NCBI GenBank assembly: GCA_017513135.1
Contig: JAFWDH010000003.1
Coordinates: 1-64,000 of the forward strand
Source of the DNA: Oscillospiraceae bacterium
GTDB taxonomy: Bacteria > Bacillota > Clostridia > Oscillospirales > Ruminococcaceae
Direction: 5' to 3'
DNA: 64,000 nt
The translations under genes were made by a program, and so were the position numbers. Numbering within the stretch: position 1 is the first letter of the stretch; every line of letters begins with the position of its first letter. Positions 9,172-16,862 of this stretch are shown piece by piece. The notes under the pieces were generated by a model. The model did no database searches. It had not been told where the DNA came from and saw nothing but the letters and a program-made list of their open reading frames with translations.

Positions 9172-9476
9172 TTAATCCTCCCTTGGATCGCCTTTCTAAT
9201 CAATTCGGCAAAATTATTATCTGTTACTGCTGCTACTCCGAAACGCCACCCGAACTTCTCCGCTATCTCATCCTGAGTGAACCCCGGCTCCGACAACTCA
9301 CATCTGCTCTCACAGAAGCGTTCTGTCTCTCTGCGTGTTCTCTCGGATACATCGGAAGCTATTATCACCATCCCGGCTCCTGCCGAAACTGCTTCTCTGG
9401 CGGCTTCAAACCCTATCTTGAGCTTTCCTGCTCCTCTTGCCATAGACATGGCAGAGAGGATCCTCTCATAATTCAT
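9168..9476 (-). CDS. ylxQ: YlxQ-like ribosomal protein L7Ae family protein
   Basis: The 102-residue protein has the L7Ae/L30e/S12e fold ([19 protein letters not shown] near 16-34, then [21 protein letters not shown]). Bacterial YlxQ binds kink-turn RNA but its role is unsettled. It sits in the conserved slot between ylxR and infB, overlapping ylxR by 11 bases and the infB start by four, so the genes are probably translated together. Confidence 0.88.
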   Translation of the reverse strand: MNYERILSAMSMARGAGKLKIGFEAAREAVSAGAGMVIIASDVSERTRRETERFCESRCELSEPGFTQDEIAEKFGWRFGVAAVTDNNFAELIRKAIQGRIK

Positions 9477-9741
9477 CCTTGCTCTCCGCTATCTCTGATG
9501 CAAGATGGTCATACAGTTCCTGCGTTATGCTGCATTCAAGCGCACGTTCAAGCTGCTTGCTTTTCTGAGCTTTTCTCAGACAACCTTCATTCCTGCAGAT
9601 GTATGCTCCTCTTCCGGGTTTTTTCCCTGTTATATCAACGGATATCTCGCCTTCCGGAGACTTCACGACCCGGATGAGTTCTTTCTTCGGTTTATGTTCT
9701 CTGCATCCGATGCACATTCTGAGAGGGATCTTTTTAGGCAT
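9466..9741 (-). CDS. ylxR: YlxR (DUF448) RNA-binding protein, RnpM-type
   Basis: The 91-residue protein begins KIPLRMCIGCREHKPKKELIR and contains GRGAYICRNEGCLRKA, the two signature segments of DUF448. In Bacillota the family is reported to modulate RNase P (RnpM). The Cys residues at about 9, 12, 51 and 56 resemble a metal-binding or structural set. It lies 12 bases after nusA in the nusA-infB operon. Confidence 0.92.
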   Translation of the reverse strand: MPKKIPLRMCIGCREHKPKKELIRVVKSPEGEISVDITGKKPGRGAYICRNEGCLRKAQKSKQLERALECSITQELYDHLASEIAESKDEL

Positions 9742-9753
9742 TTCTTTCCTCTG

Positions 9754-10815
9754 TCAGTTCTCTTCTCCGTAATATCCGCTCTCCGGGCGAATGTCTATCT
9801 TGTATCCCGTGAGCTTTGCGGCCAGTCTTGCATTCTGTCCTCTGTTTCCAATCGCCAGTGAGAGCTGATGATCCGGAACGGTGACTCTGCATGCATGTTC
9901 GTCTTTGTCCGTGATCTCCACGCTTATCACATTAGCCGGAGAAAGAGATTCAGCGACAAATTTTGTCGGATCCTCATTCCAGAGAATGACATCGATCTTC
10001 TCGCCGCCCAGTTCTTCAACTATATTGGCTACTCTTGATCCGCGGGGGCCTATGCACGCTCCGCGCGGGTCTACGTTCTCATCCTTTGACCAGACAGCGA
10101 TCTTCGTGCGCTGTCCCGCTTCCCTGGCAATGCCCTTTACTTCGACCGTGCCGTCAAATATCTCAGGCACCTCATTTTCGAACAGTCTCTTTACAAGGCC
10201 GGGATGTGTGCGGCTGATAAGGATGCGGGGGCCTCTGTCGGAGACCTCGACATCAACGACATAAAGCTTGATGTGCTGCCCTTCAATAAGGACCTCATCG
10301 GGGACCTGCTCATTTTTAGGAAGAATGGCTTCCGTCTTGCCGATCAGGACCACTGCGTTGCCCCTGACGGGATCGACTCTGTTGACGACCGCTGTAACAA
10401 GCTCTCCCTCTTTGCTCTGAAGTTCCTCAAAGACCTGAGTGCGCTCAGCATCCCTTATCCCCTGGCGGATGACATGCTTCGCATTGACTGCTGCGATCCT
10501 TCCGAACTTCTTAACTTTAACAGGTATATCGATCACGGACCCTATCCTTGCCCTTGAACGATATGTCTTGGCTTCCTCCAGAGTCATCTGGGTATTGGGA
10601 TTCTCAACCTCTTCTACTACATCCTTGCGGATATAGATCTTGAATCCTTCTGTTTCGGGATCTACATCCACGAAGATATTGTCCTCTCCGCCGTAGTCTC
10701 TTCTCACAGCATGGATTATCGCTGCTCTGATCTTTTCTATGAGGCTCTCTTTAGACACGCCTCTTTCCTTTGACAGCATATCCAATGCATCAAAGAATTC
10801 GCTGTTGGCACCCAT
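9754..10815 (-). CDS. nusA: Transcription termination/antitermination factor NusA
   Basis: The 353-residue protein binds RNA polymerase and nascent RNA to control pausing, termination and antitermination. Domains: RNAP-binding N-terminal domain (1-125), S1 (about 135-200), KH1 (about 230-275; VDPRGACIGPRGSRV) and KH2 (about 300-345; LAIGNRGQNARLAAKLTGYKID). It lacks the acidic repeats of proteobacterial NusA, as is normal in Bacillota. AGGAGG lies ten bases before the ATG. It follows rimP by 14 bases. Confidence 0.97.
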   Translation of the reverse strand: MGANSEFFDALDMLSKERGVSKESLIEKIRAAIIHAVRRDYGGEDNIFVDVDPETEGFKIYIRKDVVEEVENPNTQMTLEEAKTYRSRARIGSVIDIPVKVKKFGRIAAVNAKHVIRQGIRDAERTQVFEELQSKEGELVTAVVNRVDPVRGNAVVLIGKTEAILPKNEQVPDEVLIEGQHIKLYVVDVEVSDRGPRILISRTHPGLVKRLFENEVPEIFDGTVEVKGIAREAGQRTKIAVWSKDENVDPRGACIGPRGSRVANIVEELGGEKIDVILWNEDPTKFVAESLSPANVISVEITDKDEHACRVTVPDHQLSLAIGNRGQNARLAAKLTGYKIDIRPESGYYGEEN

Positions 10816-10829
10816 TGCGGTGTTTCCTC

Positions 10830-11303
10830 CTAAAAATCGTTGTCATCGTCCGCCTTAACATAGGCGACTGCTGCTTTACTAATAGTTCTGGATCCGTTTT
10901 CTGTCTCAATGGTGAAATCATCTGCCGTGCTTGAGATAAGAGTTCCTCTGTACTCCCGCATATGATCCTCATCCTCTCTGATGAGCTTTACAGCTACGGG
11001 CCTGCCGCTCCACACGATGAACTGTTCGTCTGTGCGTATCCTTCTTCCCAGGCCGGGGGAGGACACCTCAAAACTGTATGGTGCGGATGTCAGATTTGCC
11101 TCGTCGATCAGCGGATCGACAGCTCTCGACATGCTCTCACAGTCCTGAATACCGATCCCTTCCGGCTTGTCGATAGTGATCCTCATGATCATATTCTGAC
11201 CTTCCTTGCCGTAAAAGACATCCCAGACAGACAGTCCGAGCTGCTCTGCTACAGGATCCGCGATCTCTCTCACTCTTTCCGCTATGCTCTTTTTTTCAGC
11301 CAT
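10830..11303 (-). CDS. rimP: Ribosome maturation factor RimP
   Basis: The 157-residue protein assists 30S maturation. The N-terminal domain has the LSVWDVFYGKEGQNMIMRITIDKPEGIGIQDCESMSRAVDPL pattern and YSFEVSSPGLGRRI; the C-terminal SH3-like domain spans about 90-155. It is the first gene of the leftward rimP-nusA-ylxR-ylxQ-infB-rbfA-nrnA-truB-ribF series. A hairpin in its leader (11337-11354) may attenuate transcription. Confidence 0.95.
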   Translation of the reverse strand: MAEKKSIAERVREIADPVAEQLGLSVWDVFYGKEGQNMIMRITIDKPEGIGIQDCESMSRAVDPLIDEANLTSAPYSFEVSSPGLGRRIRTDEQFIVWSGRPVAVKLIREDEDHMREYRGTLISSTADDFTIETENGSRTISKAAVAYVKADDDNDF

Positions 11304-11336
11304 TTAACGATCCTTTTTTCTGTTATACAAACGAAA

Positions 11337-11354
11337 GAGCGGGTCGCCCCACTC
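11337..11354 (-). promoter_or_regulatory. Hairpin in rimP operon leader
   Basis: On the minus strand GAGTGGG pairs with CCCGCTC (one GU) around a GCGA tetraloop and is followed by TTTCGTTTG. It lies about 35 bases before rimP and could be an attenuator. A promoter-like TTGATT-16-TAATAT pair lies upstream, around 11375-11415. The rest of 11304-11469 is AT-rich with nothing else recognised. Confidence 0.4.
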
Positions 11355-11469
11355 TTCCAGTCAACTGATCATTCAACAAAAATATATTAACATGTAAAAA
11401 ACAAAAATCAAACCCTTCTTTTATACTATAAGTTGTTTTTATCCGTGTATTTACTATATGTTTATTCAG

Positions 11470-12387
11470 TCACCGGTTTACTGCCAGGCTCTCGTAGAAA
11501 AGCGGGAGAAAAACATAACCCTGCTCCTCAAGGCCCTCTATGATCTCCGGCAGCGCTTTCAGCGTCTCCTTGCTGTAATCGTGCATCAGCACGACCAGAA
11601 ACTCTCTTCCGTTCGTCCTGTTTAAAACATTATCCCTGTATTCATCAGCGGAGAGATCATACATCCCGTCCATAGTCGCGCTGTTCCAGTTGACATAAGC
11701 ATACCCCTCTTTCCGCAGTTCTTCGATTATTCCCTGTTTCAGGCTGCCTGCAGTACCGCTTCCCCCGGGGAATCTGAGGACCTGCGTAGTTATCCCTAGG
11801 TTCTCCTCGATATACTTCCTGTTCTTGAGGACATCATCCATAAATGTCTGAACGGACCGGTATATTCCTCCTCTGATCTGATGAGAATAGGTATGATTGC
11901 CGATTGTGTGTCCACTCAGCGCTAAACGTCTGTATATGGCACCGTATTCATTCCAGTCTCTTCCCCTCTGGAAAAAAGTAGCAAGCACTCCGTACATCTC
12001 CAGGACATCAAGATATCTGTCTGTTATCTCGTAAGGGCCGTCATCAAAAGTCAGATACGCGATCTTTATGTCAGTATTTCCGTCACGGACCATCTTCTCC
12101 AGTCTCGATGCATCTTCAAAGAATTTCTGTCTGGCGGTTTCCGCTTCCTGCGGCAGGTTCTTTACCGTTTCAATGCTCTTGCGCAACTTTTCTATCTCTG
12201 TATCTATGCAGACTTTCTGTTCACGTATGCTGTCTGACTCAGCAAGTATTGATCGCAGTTCCGCTCTCATTGATTCATTCTGTCTTATCTCAGAGATGAG
12301 CAGCGCGGTCATTCCGATGAGAAGCATCAGCAGCACGGGGATCAGGAGCCTGTGAGCTCTTCTATCTCCCTGTCTTCCCGAATCCAT
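11470..12387 (-). CDS. Membrane-anchored polysaccharide deacetylase (NodB fold)
   Basis: The 305-residue protein has an N-terminal membrane segment (about 13-32), a predicted coiled coil (about 35-95), and a NodB deacetylase domain (about 100-300). Catalytic motifs are visible: TFDDGP (motif 1), HTYSH (motif 2), RFPGGS (motif 3) and a late LVVLMHDYS (motif 5). Such enzymes remove acetyl groups from peptidoglycan or other envelope polysaccharides outside the cell. The substrate is not evident. Its start overlaps the end of the upstream coiled-coil gene by 46 bases. AAGGAG lies about 11 bases before the ATG. Confidence 0.9.
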   Translation of the reverse strand: MDSGRQGDRRAHRLLIPVLLMLLIGMTALLISEIRQNESMRAELRSILAESDSIREQKVCIDTEIEKLRKSIETVKNLPQEAETARQKFFEDASRLEKMVRDGNTDIKIAYLTFDDGPYEITDRYLDVLEMYGVLATFFQRGRDWNEYGAIYRRLALSGHTIGNHTYSHQIRGGIYRSVQTFMDDVLKNRKYIEENLGITTQVLRFPGGSGTAGSLKQGIIEELRKEGYAYVNWNSATMDGMYDLSADEYRDNVLNRTNGREFLVVLMHDYSKETLKALPEIIEGLEEQGYVFLPLFYESLAVNR

Positions 12388-12620
12388 ATATCATATATCT
12401 CCTTTGCCCACGCGTAGCGGTGACCCAGTTCCTCCAGTTCATGCTCCAGCCTGGCCACTGTTTCTTTCCCTTTTTCGACTGCGTCAGTCAGTTCAGTTTT
12501 CTCACTCAGCGCTGATCCTATCTCCTGCGATGTTCTTTCCGCGCGCACTGCCGCGAATGCAGTCAAAACAGCTTCCGCCGCCAGCACAAGCATCAGCATG
12601 ACCGCTGCGATCTTTTTCAT
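12342..12620 (-). CDS. Small membrane-anchored coiled-coil protein
   Basis: The 92-residue product has an N-terminal hydrophobic segment (about 4-26) and then a charged heptad-like region, ending in a basic/acidic tail. The ATG has AGGAGG nine bases upstream, so it is translated. It overlaps the deacetylase downstream in another frame. Both have a membrane anchor followed by a coiled coil, so a heteromeric envelope complex is possible, but that is inference. No family recognised. Confidence 0.7.
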   Translation of the reverse strand: MKKIAAVMLMLVLAAEAVLTAFAAVRAERTSQEIGSALSEKTELTDAVEKGKETVARLEHELEELGHRYAWAKEIYDIWIREDREIEELTGS

Positions 12621-12660
12621 GCCATCATTCCTCCTATCATCACCTGAGATCCGGTTAAAT

Positions 12661-12699
12661 ATAAAGGGACGATGGAAGATCCTTCCCGCTCATCGTCCC
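12661..12699 (-). terminator. Terminator after the micropeptide gene
   Basis: GGGACGATG pairs with CATCGTCCC around a 16-base loop and is followed on the minus strand by TTTATATTT. It ends the zinc-ribbon operon. Confidence 0.8.
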
Positions 12700-12716
12700 C
12701 TGTCGCCTGTTGATCA

Positions 12717-12827
12717 TTATCCGCCGAACAGCTTCTGGATCAGTTCCTGAGAATGATTGGAGGATACTGCCTGTCCGGGTGCTGTAAACACGATTATTAT
12801 TTCCTTTTTTGATACTTTTTCTTTCAT
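12717..12827 (-). CDS. 36-residue micropeptide coupled to upstream membrane protein
   Basis: The frame starts at ATG 12825-12827, four bases after the stop of the 204-residue gene upstream (TAA-TGAA-ATG), and ends at 12717, just before a terminator. The product starts MKEKVSKKEIII, has a short hydrophobic strand (III-VF) and ends in SNHSQELIQKLFGG. Tight spacing and position inside a transcription unit with a clear end support a real gene, but it has no ribosome binding site of its own beyond coupling. Its C-terminal helix QELIQKLFG resembles the twice-repeated QSIFQEIFG in the zinc-ribbon protein two genes upstream. No family recognised. Confidence 0.55.
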   Translation of the reverse strand: MKEKVSKKEIIIVFTAPGQAVSSNHSQELIQKLFGG

Positions 12828-12831
12828 TTCA

Positions 12832-13446
12832 TTATTTCATCGAGGTCGTTGCGTTGGGACAGTGTTCCGCGATGAATCCCGCTACGAAATCAAAATCCTC
12901 GTCACAGACGTATATCTGATTGTAGTTGAAAGGAGCATTCATCTTGATAACGTTGTTTCCGCGGTCTGCCTTCACAGTACGGACTTTGCTGAACCTGGAA
13001 TAGAAACTTCCCGAATTCATACTGTTAACCCCTGCGCTTACAGCGCCGTGGCTGCGGGCCGCCAGACCTGCAACGGCTGTTATAGCCCCGATCGCCTTGG
13101 CTTTGTCCGACTGTTCCTTTGTCTGGGAAGTGGTGATGCCATCTTCATCCATCTCATACACAGCCTTGTATGAGCCTCCGTAGATCCAGGACACAAGCCA
13201 GTATGAGAATACCGCAATTACTGCAAGCGCGAGGAATACATATCCAAAGACCCGAAGATTCCTGAGGATAACGATAAACGGAACTCCGTCAAAAAGATCT
13301 GCAATTACGGGGATCAGTATAACGATCAGCAGGCTGATAAACAGCACCTTAATCACTGTCCAGAATATGGTGAGGTTCTTCATCATGGGCACTTCATACG
13401 CCCATCTGTATTTGCCGTCCTGACTGCGTGTTACTCTGTTTTCCAT
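12832..13446 (-). CDS. Two-TM membrane protein of unknown function
   Basis: The 204-residue product has hydrophobic segments at about 26-48 and 66-90 separated by a short loop. A cytoplasmic or surface domain follows, with an YKAVYEMDEDGITTSQ stretch, an Ala/Gly-rich helix (AIGAITAVAGLAAR) and a final beta-rich part (KVRTVKADRGNNVIKMN). The C-terminal half resembles small PH-like domains found after two TM segments, but the match is weak. AGGAGG precedes the ATG. It sits 14 bases after the zinc-ribbon gene and four bases before the micropeptide, so the three form one operon. Confidence 0.8.
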   Translation of the reverse strand: MENRVTRSQDGKYRWAYEVPMMKNLTIFWTVIKVLFISLLIVILIPVIADLFDGVPFIVILRNLRVFGYVFLALAVIAVFSYWLVSWIYGGSYKAVYEMDEDGITTSQTKEQSDKAKAIGAITAVAGLAARSHGAVSAGVNSMNSGSFYSRFSKVRTVKADRGNNVIKMNAPFNYNQIYVCDEDFDFVAGFIAEHCPNATTSMK

Positions 13447-13460
13447 CTAAAATCCTCCTG

Positions 13461-14723
13461 TTACGGTCTGGTGAGCAGAACAGTTACTGTATTCCCGTTT
13501 GCTGCTGTGATAGACCCGAATCCGAACTGAGTGCCGTCTACTGAAAAGAACATCCCCAGCACAGCATCCATTCCCGGGTCTCCGGAGCTGAACCGGAACA
13601 CCTTCTCATCGACATATCCCGTCAATGTCGGATATCCGATCTCCTCCCTGCTGGTAGAGTAAACATCCTCCCCGTAAACGCTGAATTCCGGGTAAAGGTC
13701 AAAATACAGTCCGTCCTGCCCGAAGAGTATGGATGTCCTCCCTATCTCCCTGTAATCCAGTTCGTCCGAGAACAGTTCATATTTCCAGGCACCGGACGCT
13801 TCATAGATATCAAGTCCCACGGCGTTCTGAGGCACTCCCTGTTCAAGAAGGACTTCGGGATATAGGAAATCGTCAAATATGACCTGTGTCAGCTCATCTA
13901 TGCTCTGCGGCATAAGGTCTTCCTGCCACGTTCCGCCTCCGGGTGAATCATTTCCGGATGAACTGCTTCCTGAAGAGCTGTTTCCGGGACTGGTGTTTGC
14001 GGAAGAACTGTTTCCGGTATCAGTGTTTGCGGAAGAACTGTTTCCGGTATCAGTGTTTGCGGAAGAACTGTTTCCCGGATCGGGATCTCCCTGAGAAGGA
14101 CTGACCGGCTGGCTGTTTCCGGAATCGGCAGTCCCTGACGGTTCTCCTCCCGGCGTTGTTGTCCCTGCTGGTTCGCTCCCGGGCTGGCCGGATGAGCCGG
14201 GTTCTTCCTTGGAGCCGTTATCCTTACCGAAGATTTCCTGGAATATGGACTGCCAGGTGCTGCCGGGCTGGTCGGATGGACCGGCTTCTTCCTTGGAGCC
14301 TTCATCCTTGCCGAAGATCTCCTGGAATATGGACTGCCAGGTCTCGCCCCGCTCGTCTCCTCCGCCGTCCTGTGTCACAGGTTCTCCGCGGAATCTGCCG
14401 ATATATTTCTCTACAAGCACCTTGATGTACGGCCCGCCTGCATACAGGACTGCAGCGATCACCACGAGCGCAAGCAGCTTCTTCAGCGCTCCGCCCTTCT
14501 TCCGGGATGCCTTTGCCGGCTGAGCCGGAACAGTCTGCGGGGGCATGTAAGCCTGAGGCTGTGTATAAGTCCGAGGACCTGGCGCGGACTGCGGCGGCAT
14601 ATATGTCTGCTGCTGCGTATATGACTCCTGTGGGGCATATCCAGCTGCATTTACCTGAGCTCCGCATTTGGGGCAGAAGACCGCCTCGTCCGGGATCTGG
14701 CTTCCGCATTTCGGACAGTACAT
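13461..14723 (-). CDS. Zinc-ribbon membrane protein with duplicated helix motif and Ser/Asn-rich repeats
   Basis: The 420-residue protein begins with a zinc ribbon (CPKC at 3-6 and CPKC at 17-20), a Gln/Pro/Tyr-rich stretch (30-70), a basic patch and one membrane helix (about 83-102). Outside the membrane come two copies of TWQSIFQEIFGKD (128-140 and 156-168), a low-complexity Gly/Ser/Asn region with a 10-residue repeat (about 206-264), and a beta-rich C-terminal domain (about 265-420). The first half fits known zinc-ribbon single-pass proteins of Clostridia; the C-terminal domain is not recognised. It is first in a three-gene operon with its own promoter. Repeats suggest recent length variation. 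Confidence 0.85.
   Translation of the reverse strand: MYCPKCGSQIPDEAVFCPKCGAQVNAAGYAPQESYTQQQTYMPPQSAPGPRTYTQPQAYMPPQTVPAQPAKASRKKGGALKKLLALVVIAAVLYAGGPYIKVLVEKYIGRFRGEPVTQDGGGDERGETWQSIFQEIFGKDEGSKEEAGPSDQPGSTWQSIFQEIFGKDNGSKEEPGSSGQPGSEPAGTTTPGGEPSGTADSGNSQPVSPSQGDPDPGNSSSANTDTGNSSSANTDTGNSSSANTSPGNSSSGSSSSGNDSPGGGTWQEDLMPQSIDELTQVIFDDFLYPEVLLEQGVPQNAVGLDIYEASGAWKYELFSDELDYREIGRTSILFGQDGLYFDLYPEFSVYGEDVYSTSREEIGYPTLTGYVDEKVFRFSSGDPGMDAVLGMFFSVDGTQFGFGSITAANGNTVTVLLTRP
13981..14080 (-). repeat. 30-bp tandem repeat in zinc-ribbon gene
   Basis: Units of 30 bases are identical at 14011-14040 and 14041-14070, with a diverged unit at 13981-14010 and a partial one after 14071. They encode the 10-residue NSSSANTDTG-type repeat. 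Confidence 0.9.
14220..14342 (-). repeat. Duplicated segment encoding TWQSIFQEIFGKD
   Basis: Two copies 84 bases apart (14220-14258 and 14304-14342) share the sequence around ATTTCCTGGAATATGGACTG with few differences. The linkers are also similar, so this is an internal tandem duplication. Confidence 0.85.
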
Positions 14724-14809
14724 TTTATCCTTCCTTTCTGTCTCCGTTCTTTTTTACATGATTGGAGATTTCACAAATCTCTGGAATTTACAGTCTGACA
14801 GTTGCTGTT

Positions 14810-14839
14810 ATTATATCTGCGGCATTGCAGGCATGTCAC
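14810..14839 (-). promoter_or_regulatory. Promoter of the zinc-ribbon operon
   Basis: On the minus strand GTGACA (14834-14839) and TATAAT (14810-14815) are 18 bases apart, about 85 bases before the zinc-ribbon ATG. The rest of 14724-14912 shows nothing else clear. Confidence 0.6.
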
Positions 14840-14912
14840 TATATCCTGATGGCTTTTGTCATTTCATCTATATAGTTTGGGCACTATGCACCATAGACCT
14901 CAGCCCGGCATA

Positions 14913-16751
14913 TCATTCCTGACGGTTTGTCTCCATATCGATGACTTTCCTGAACTGGGTCTCGTAGAGCTGTTTATATACGCCGTTCATGGCGATCAGT
15001 TCTTCGTGGTCTCCTTCTTCGGCAATCTTTCCGTCGGAGATAACGAGGATCCTGTCCGCCTGGAGGATCGTGGACAGCCTGTGGGCTATGACTATGGAGG
15101 TCCTTCCCTTCATCAGTATGTCAAGAGCGCTTTGTATCGAGCTCTCGGAAATGGAGTCGAGAGATGAGGTCGCCTCATCAAGGATCAGGATCTTCGGGTC
15201 CTTGAGTATGACTCTTGCTATGGACAGTCTCTGTTTCTCTCCTCCGGACAGTTTCAGTCCCCGGTTGCCTACCTGAGTCTCATACCCGTCCGGCTGCGAG
15301 ATAATGAAGTCGTGGATATTTGCTATGCGGCAGGCGTTCTCCAGTTCCTCCTGTGTCGCATCCGATTTCGCGAAGAGTAGATTGTCTCTTATCGTCCCGT
15401 TGAACATGTATGCTTCCTGCGTGACGACGCCGATATTCGACCTCAGATATGTGAGATCGATATCCTTTACGTTGATACCGTTTATCCTGACCGAGCCTTC
15501 CAGGACATCATAGAGTCTTGGAAGAAGATTGACCACGGTGGATTTTCCGGAACCGGAAGGTCCCACGATCGCATACATCTTTCCGGAAGGCACCTCGAAA
15601 GACATATCCTCTATGAGAGGAACATCTTCAGAATACCTGAAGTAGACATGGTCATACTTTATTGTCGCGCCGCTACTGAATGACGGTTTGACTGGGTTGT
15701 CCCTGTTCTTTACATCAGGTTCCATGTCGAGATACGAGAATATCCTGGTGAACAGAGCCATTGACCTCGTAAGATCCACGGAAACATTCAGAAGCGATTC
15801 CACCGGGCGGTACAGTCTGTTGATCATGCTGACCGTCGCGGTGATGGTCCCTACTGTGACCGCGGTATCGTTCAGTCTGATGATCAGATATCCTCCGGCG
15901 AGGTATATGAGCAGGGGCCCGAGATTGGTAAAGATGCCCATTATGACCCTGAACCAGCTCCCCGCTCTGGACTCCTTCGTGGAGAGATCGATGACGGCTT
16001 TGTTTGCCTGCTCGAATTTCCTGTTGGTCTCCTCTTCCCGCGTAAACAGTTTTATCAGAAGGGATCCCGAGACCGAGAGCGACTCGTTTATGATCTCGTT
16101 GAGATCGTCAGTTTTCTCTCTGGACTCTGAAAGCAGCTGCCATCTGTTCCTTCCAGCGGATTTCGTAGGCAGGACCAGCAGCGGTATGACAAGTATCCCT
16201 ACCAGCGACAGTTTCGCATCGATATTGAAAAGCGCAACTATCGTCGTCACGACCGTGCAGATATTCGAGATGATGTTTGTAAGTATCGAACTTATGACCG
16301 TGGCTACTCCCGAGATGTCCGAATTCATCCTTGTGATGATGTCTCCCTGCTTTTCGGAGGTGAAGAAGGAATGGGACATCGTCTGAAGATGACTGAACAT
16401 CTCGTTCTTCATATCGAAGACGATCCTGTTTGACACCCAGCTGTTTATGTATGATTCAAGCACCCCGACGACATTTGACATCGCGAGAGTGAAAACGGCA
16501 AGAATGACCAGTTTGATCAGCAGGGCCAGATCTTTTCCGATTATCGCTTCATCAATGATCTTTGCTGTGATCAGTGAAGGCAGCAACCCCAATACCGACG
16601 ACAGGATAATGATGGCAAACACCGTTATCAGCTGCAGCCAGTACGGCTTTAGATATCTGAGTATCCTCATGATCAGCTGACGGCTGATCTTCGGAGTGTT
16701 CTGCTTCTCCTCCTCTGTGAGGAATCCTCTGGGTCCGAATCCACGCGGCAT
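14913..16751 (-). CDS. ABC exporter half-transporter (MsbA/LmrA type)
   Basis: The 612-residue protein fuses a six-helix transmembrane domain (about 25-330) to an ATPase domain (about 365-600). The ATPase shows Walker A GPSGSGKST, Q-loop, signature LSGGEKQRL, Walker B ILILDEATSSLD and the switch IVIAHRLS. It should work as a homodimer or with a partner outside the window, exporting a lipid, peptide or drug; substrate is unknown. AAAGGAG precedes the ATG. It lies downstream of gap, separated by a terminator, and is not clearly tied to its neighbours. Confidence 0.93.
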   Translation of the reverse strand: MPRGFGPRGFLTEEEKQNTPKISRQLIMRILRYLKPYWLQLITVFAIIILSSVLGLLPSLITAKIIDEAIIGKDLALLIKLVILAVFTLAMSNVVGVLESYINSWVSNRIVFDMKNEMFSHLQTMSHSFFTSEKQGDIITRMNSDISGVATVISSILTNIISNICTVVTTIVALFNIDAKLSLVGILVIPLLVLPTKSAGRNRWQLLSESREKTDDLNEIINESLSVSGSLLIKLFTREEETNRKFEQANKAVIDLSTKESRAGSWFRVIMGIFTNLGPLLIYLAGGYLIIRLNDTAVTVGTITATVSMINRLYRPVESLLNVSVDLTRSMALFTRIFSYLDMEPDVKNRDNPVKPSFSSGATIKYDHVYFRYSEDVPLIEDMSFEVPSGKMYAIVGPSGSGKSTVVNLLPRLYDVLEGSVRINGINVKDIDLTYLRSNIGVVTQEAYMFNGTIRDNLLFAKSDATQEELENACRIANIHDFIISQPDGYETQVGNRGLKLSGGEKQRLSIARVILKDPKILILDEATSSLDSISESSIQSALDILMKGRTSIVIAHRLSTILQADRILVISDGKIAEEGDHEELIAMNGVYKQLYETQFRKVIDMETNRQE

Positions 16752-16779
16752 TGCTTATGGCTCCTTTCGGCCGTAAAAA

Positions 16780-16822
16780 CAAATAAAAGAGCAGGGATCA
16801 TCTTTGAGAATGACTCCTGCTC
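16780..16822 (-). terminator. Terminator of gap
   Basis: GAGCAGG-rich arms (16789-16801 and 16810-16822) form a 13-base stem with two mismatches, followed on the minus strand by TTTTATTTG. Confidence 0.8.
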
Positions 16823-16862
16823 TCGTTGCGTTATTTAACTCTTACCTGTCAGTGAGTACTTA

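Noticed and set aside
13981-14080. CRISPR-like array
   Set aside because: The 30-bp units are directly adjacent without spacers and encode an in-frame 10-residue repeat.
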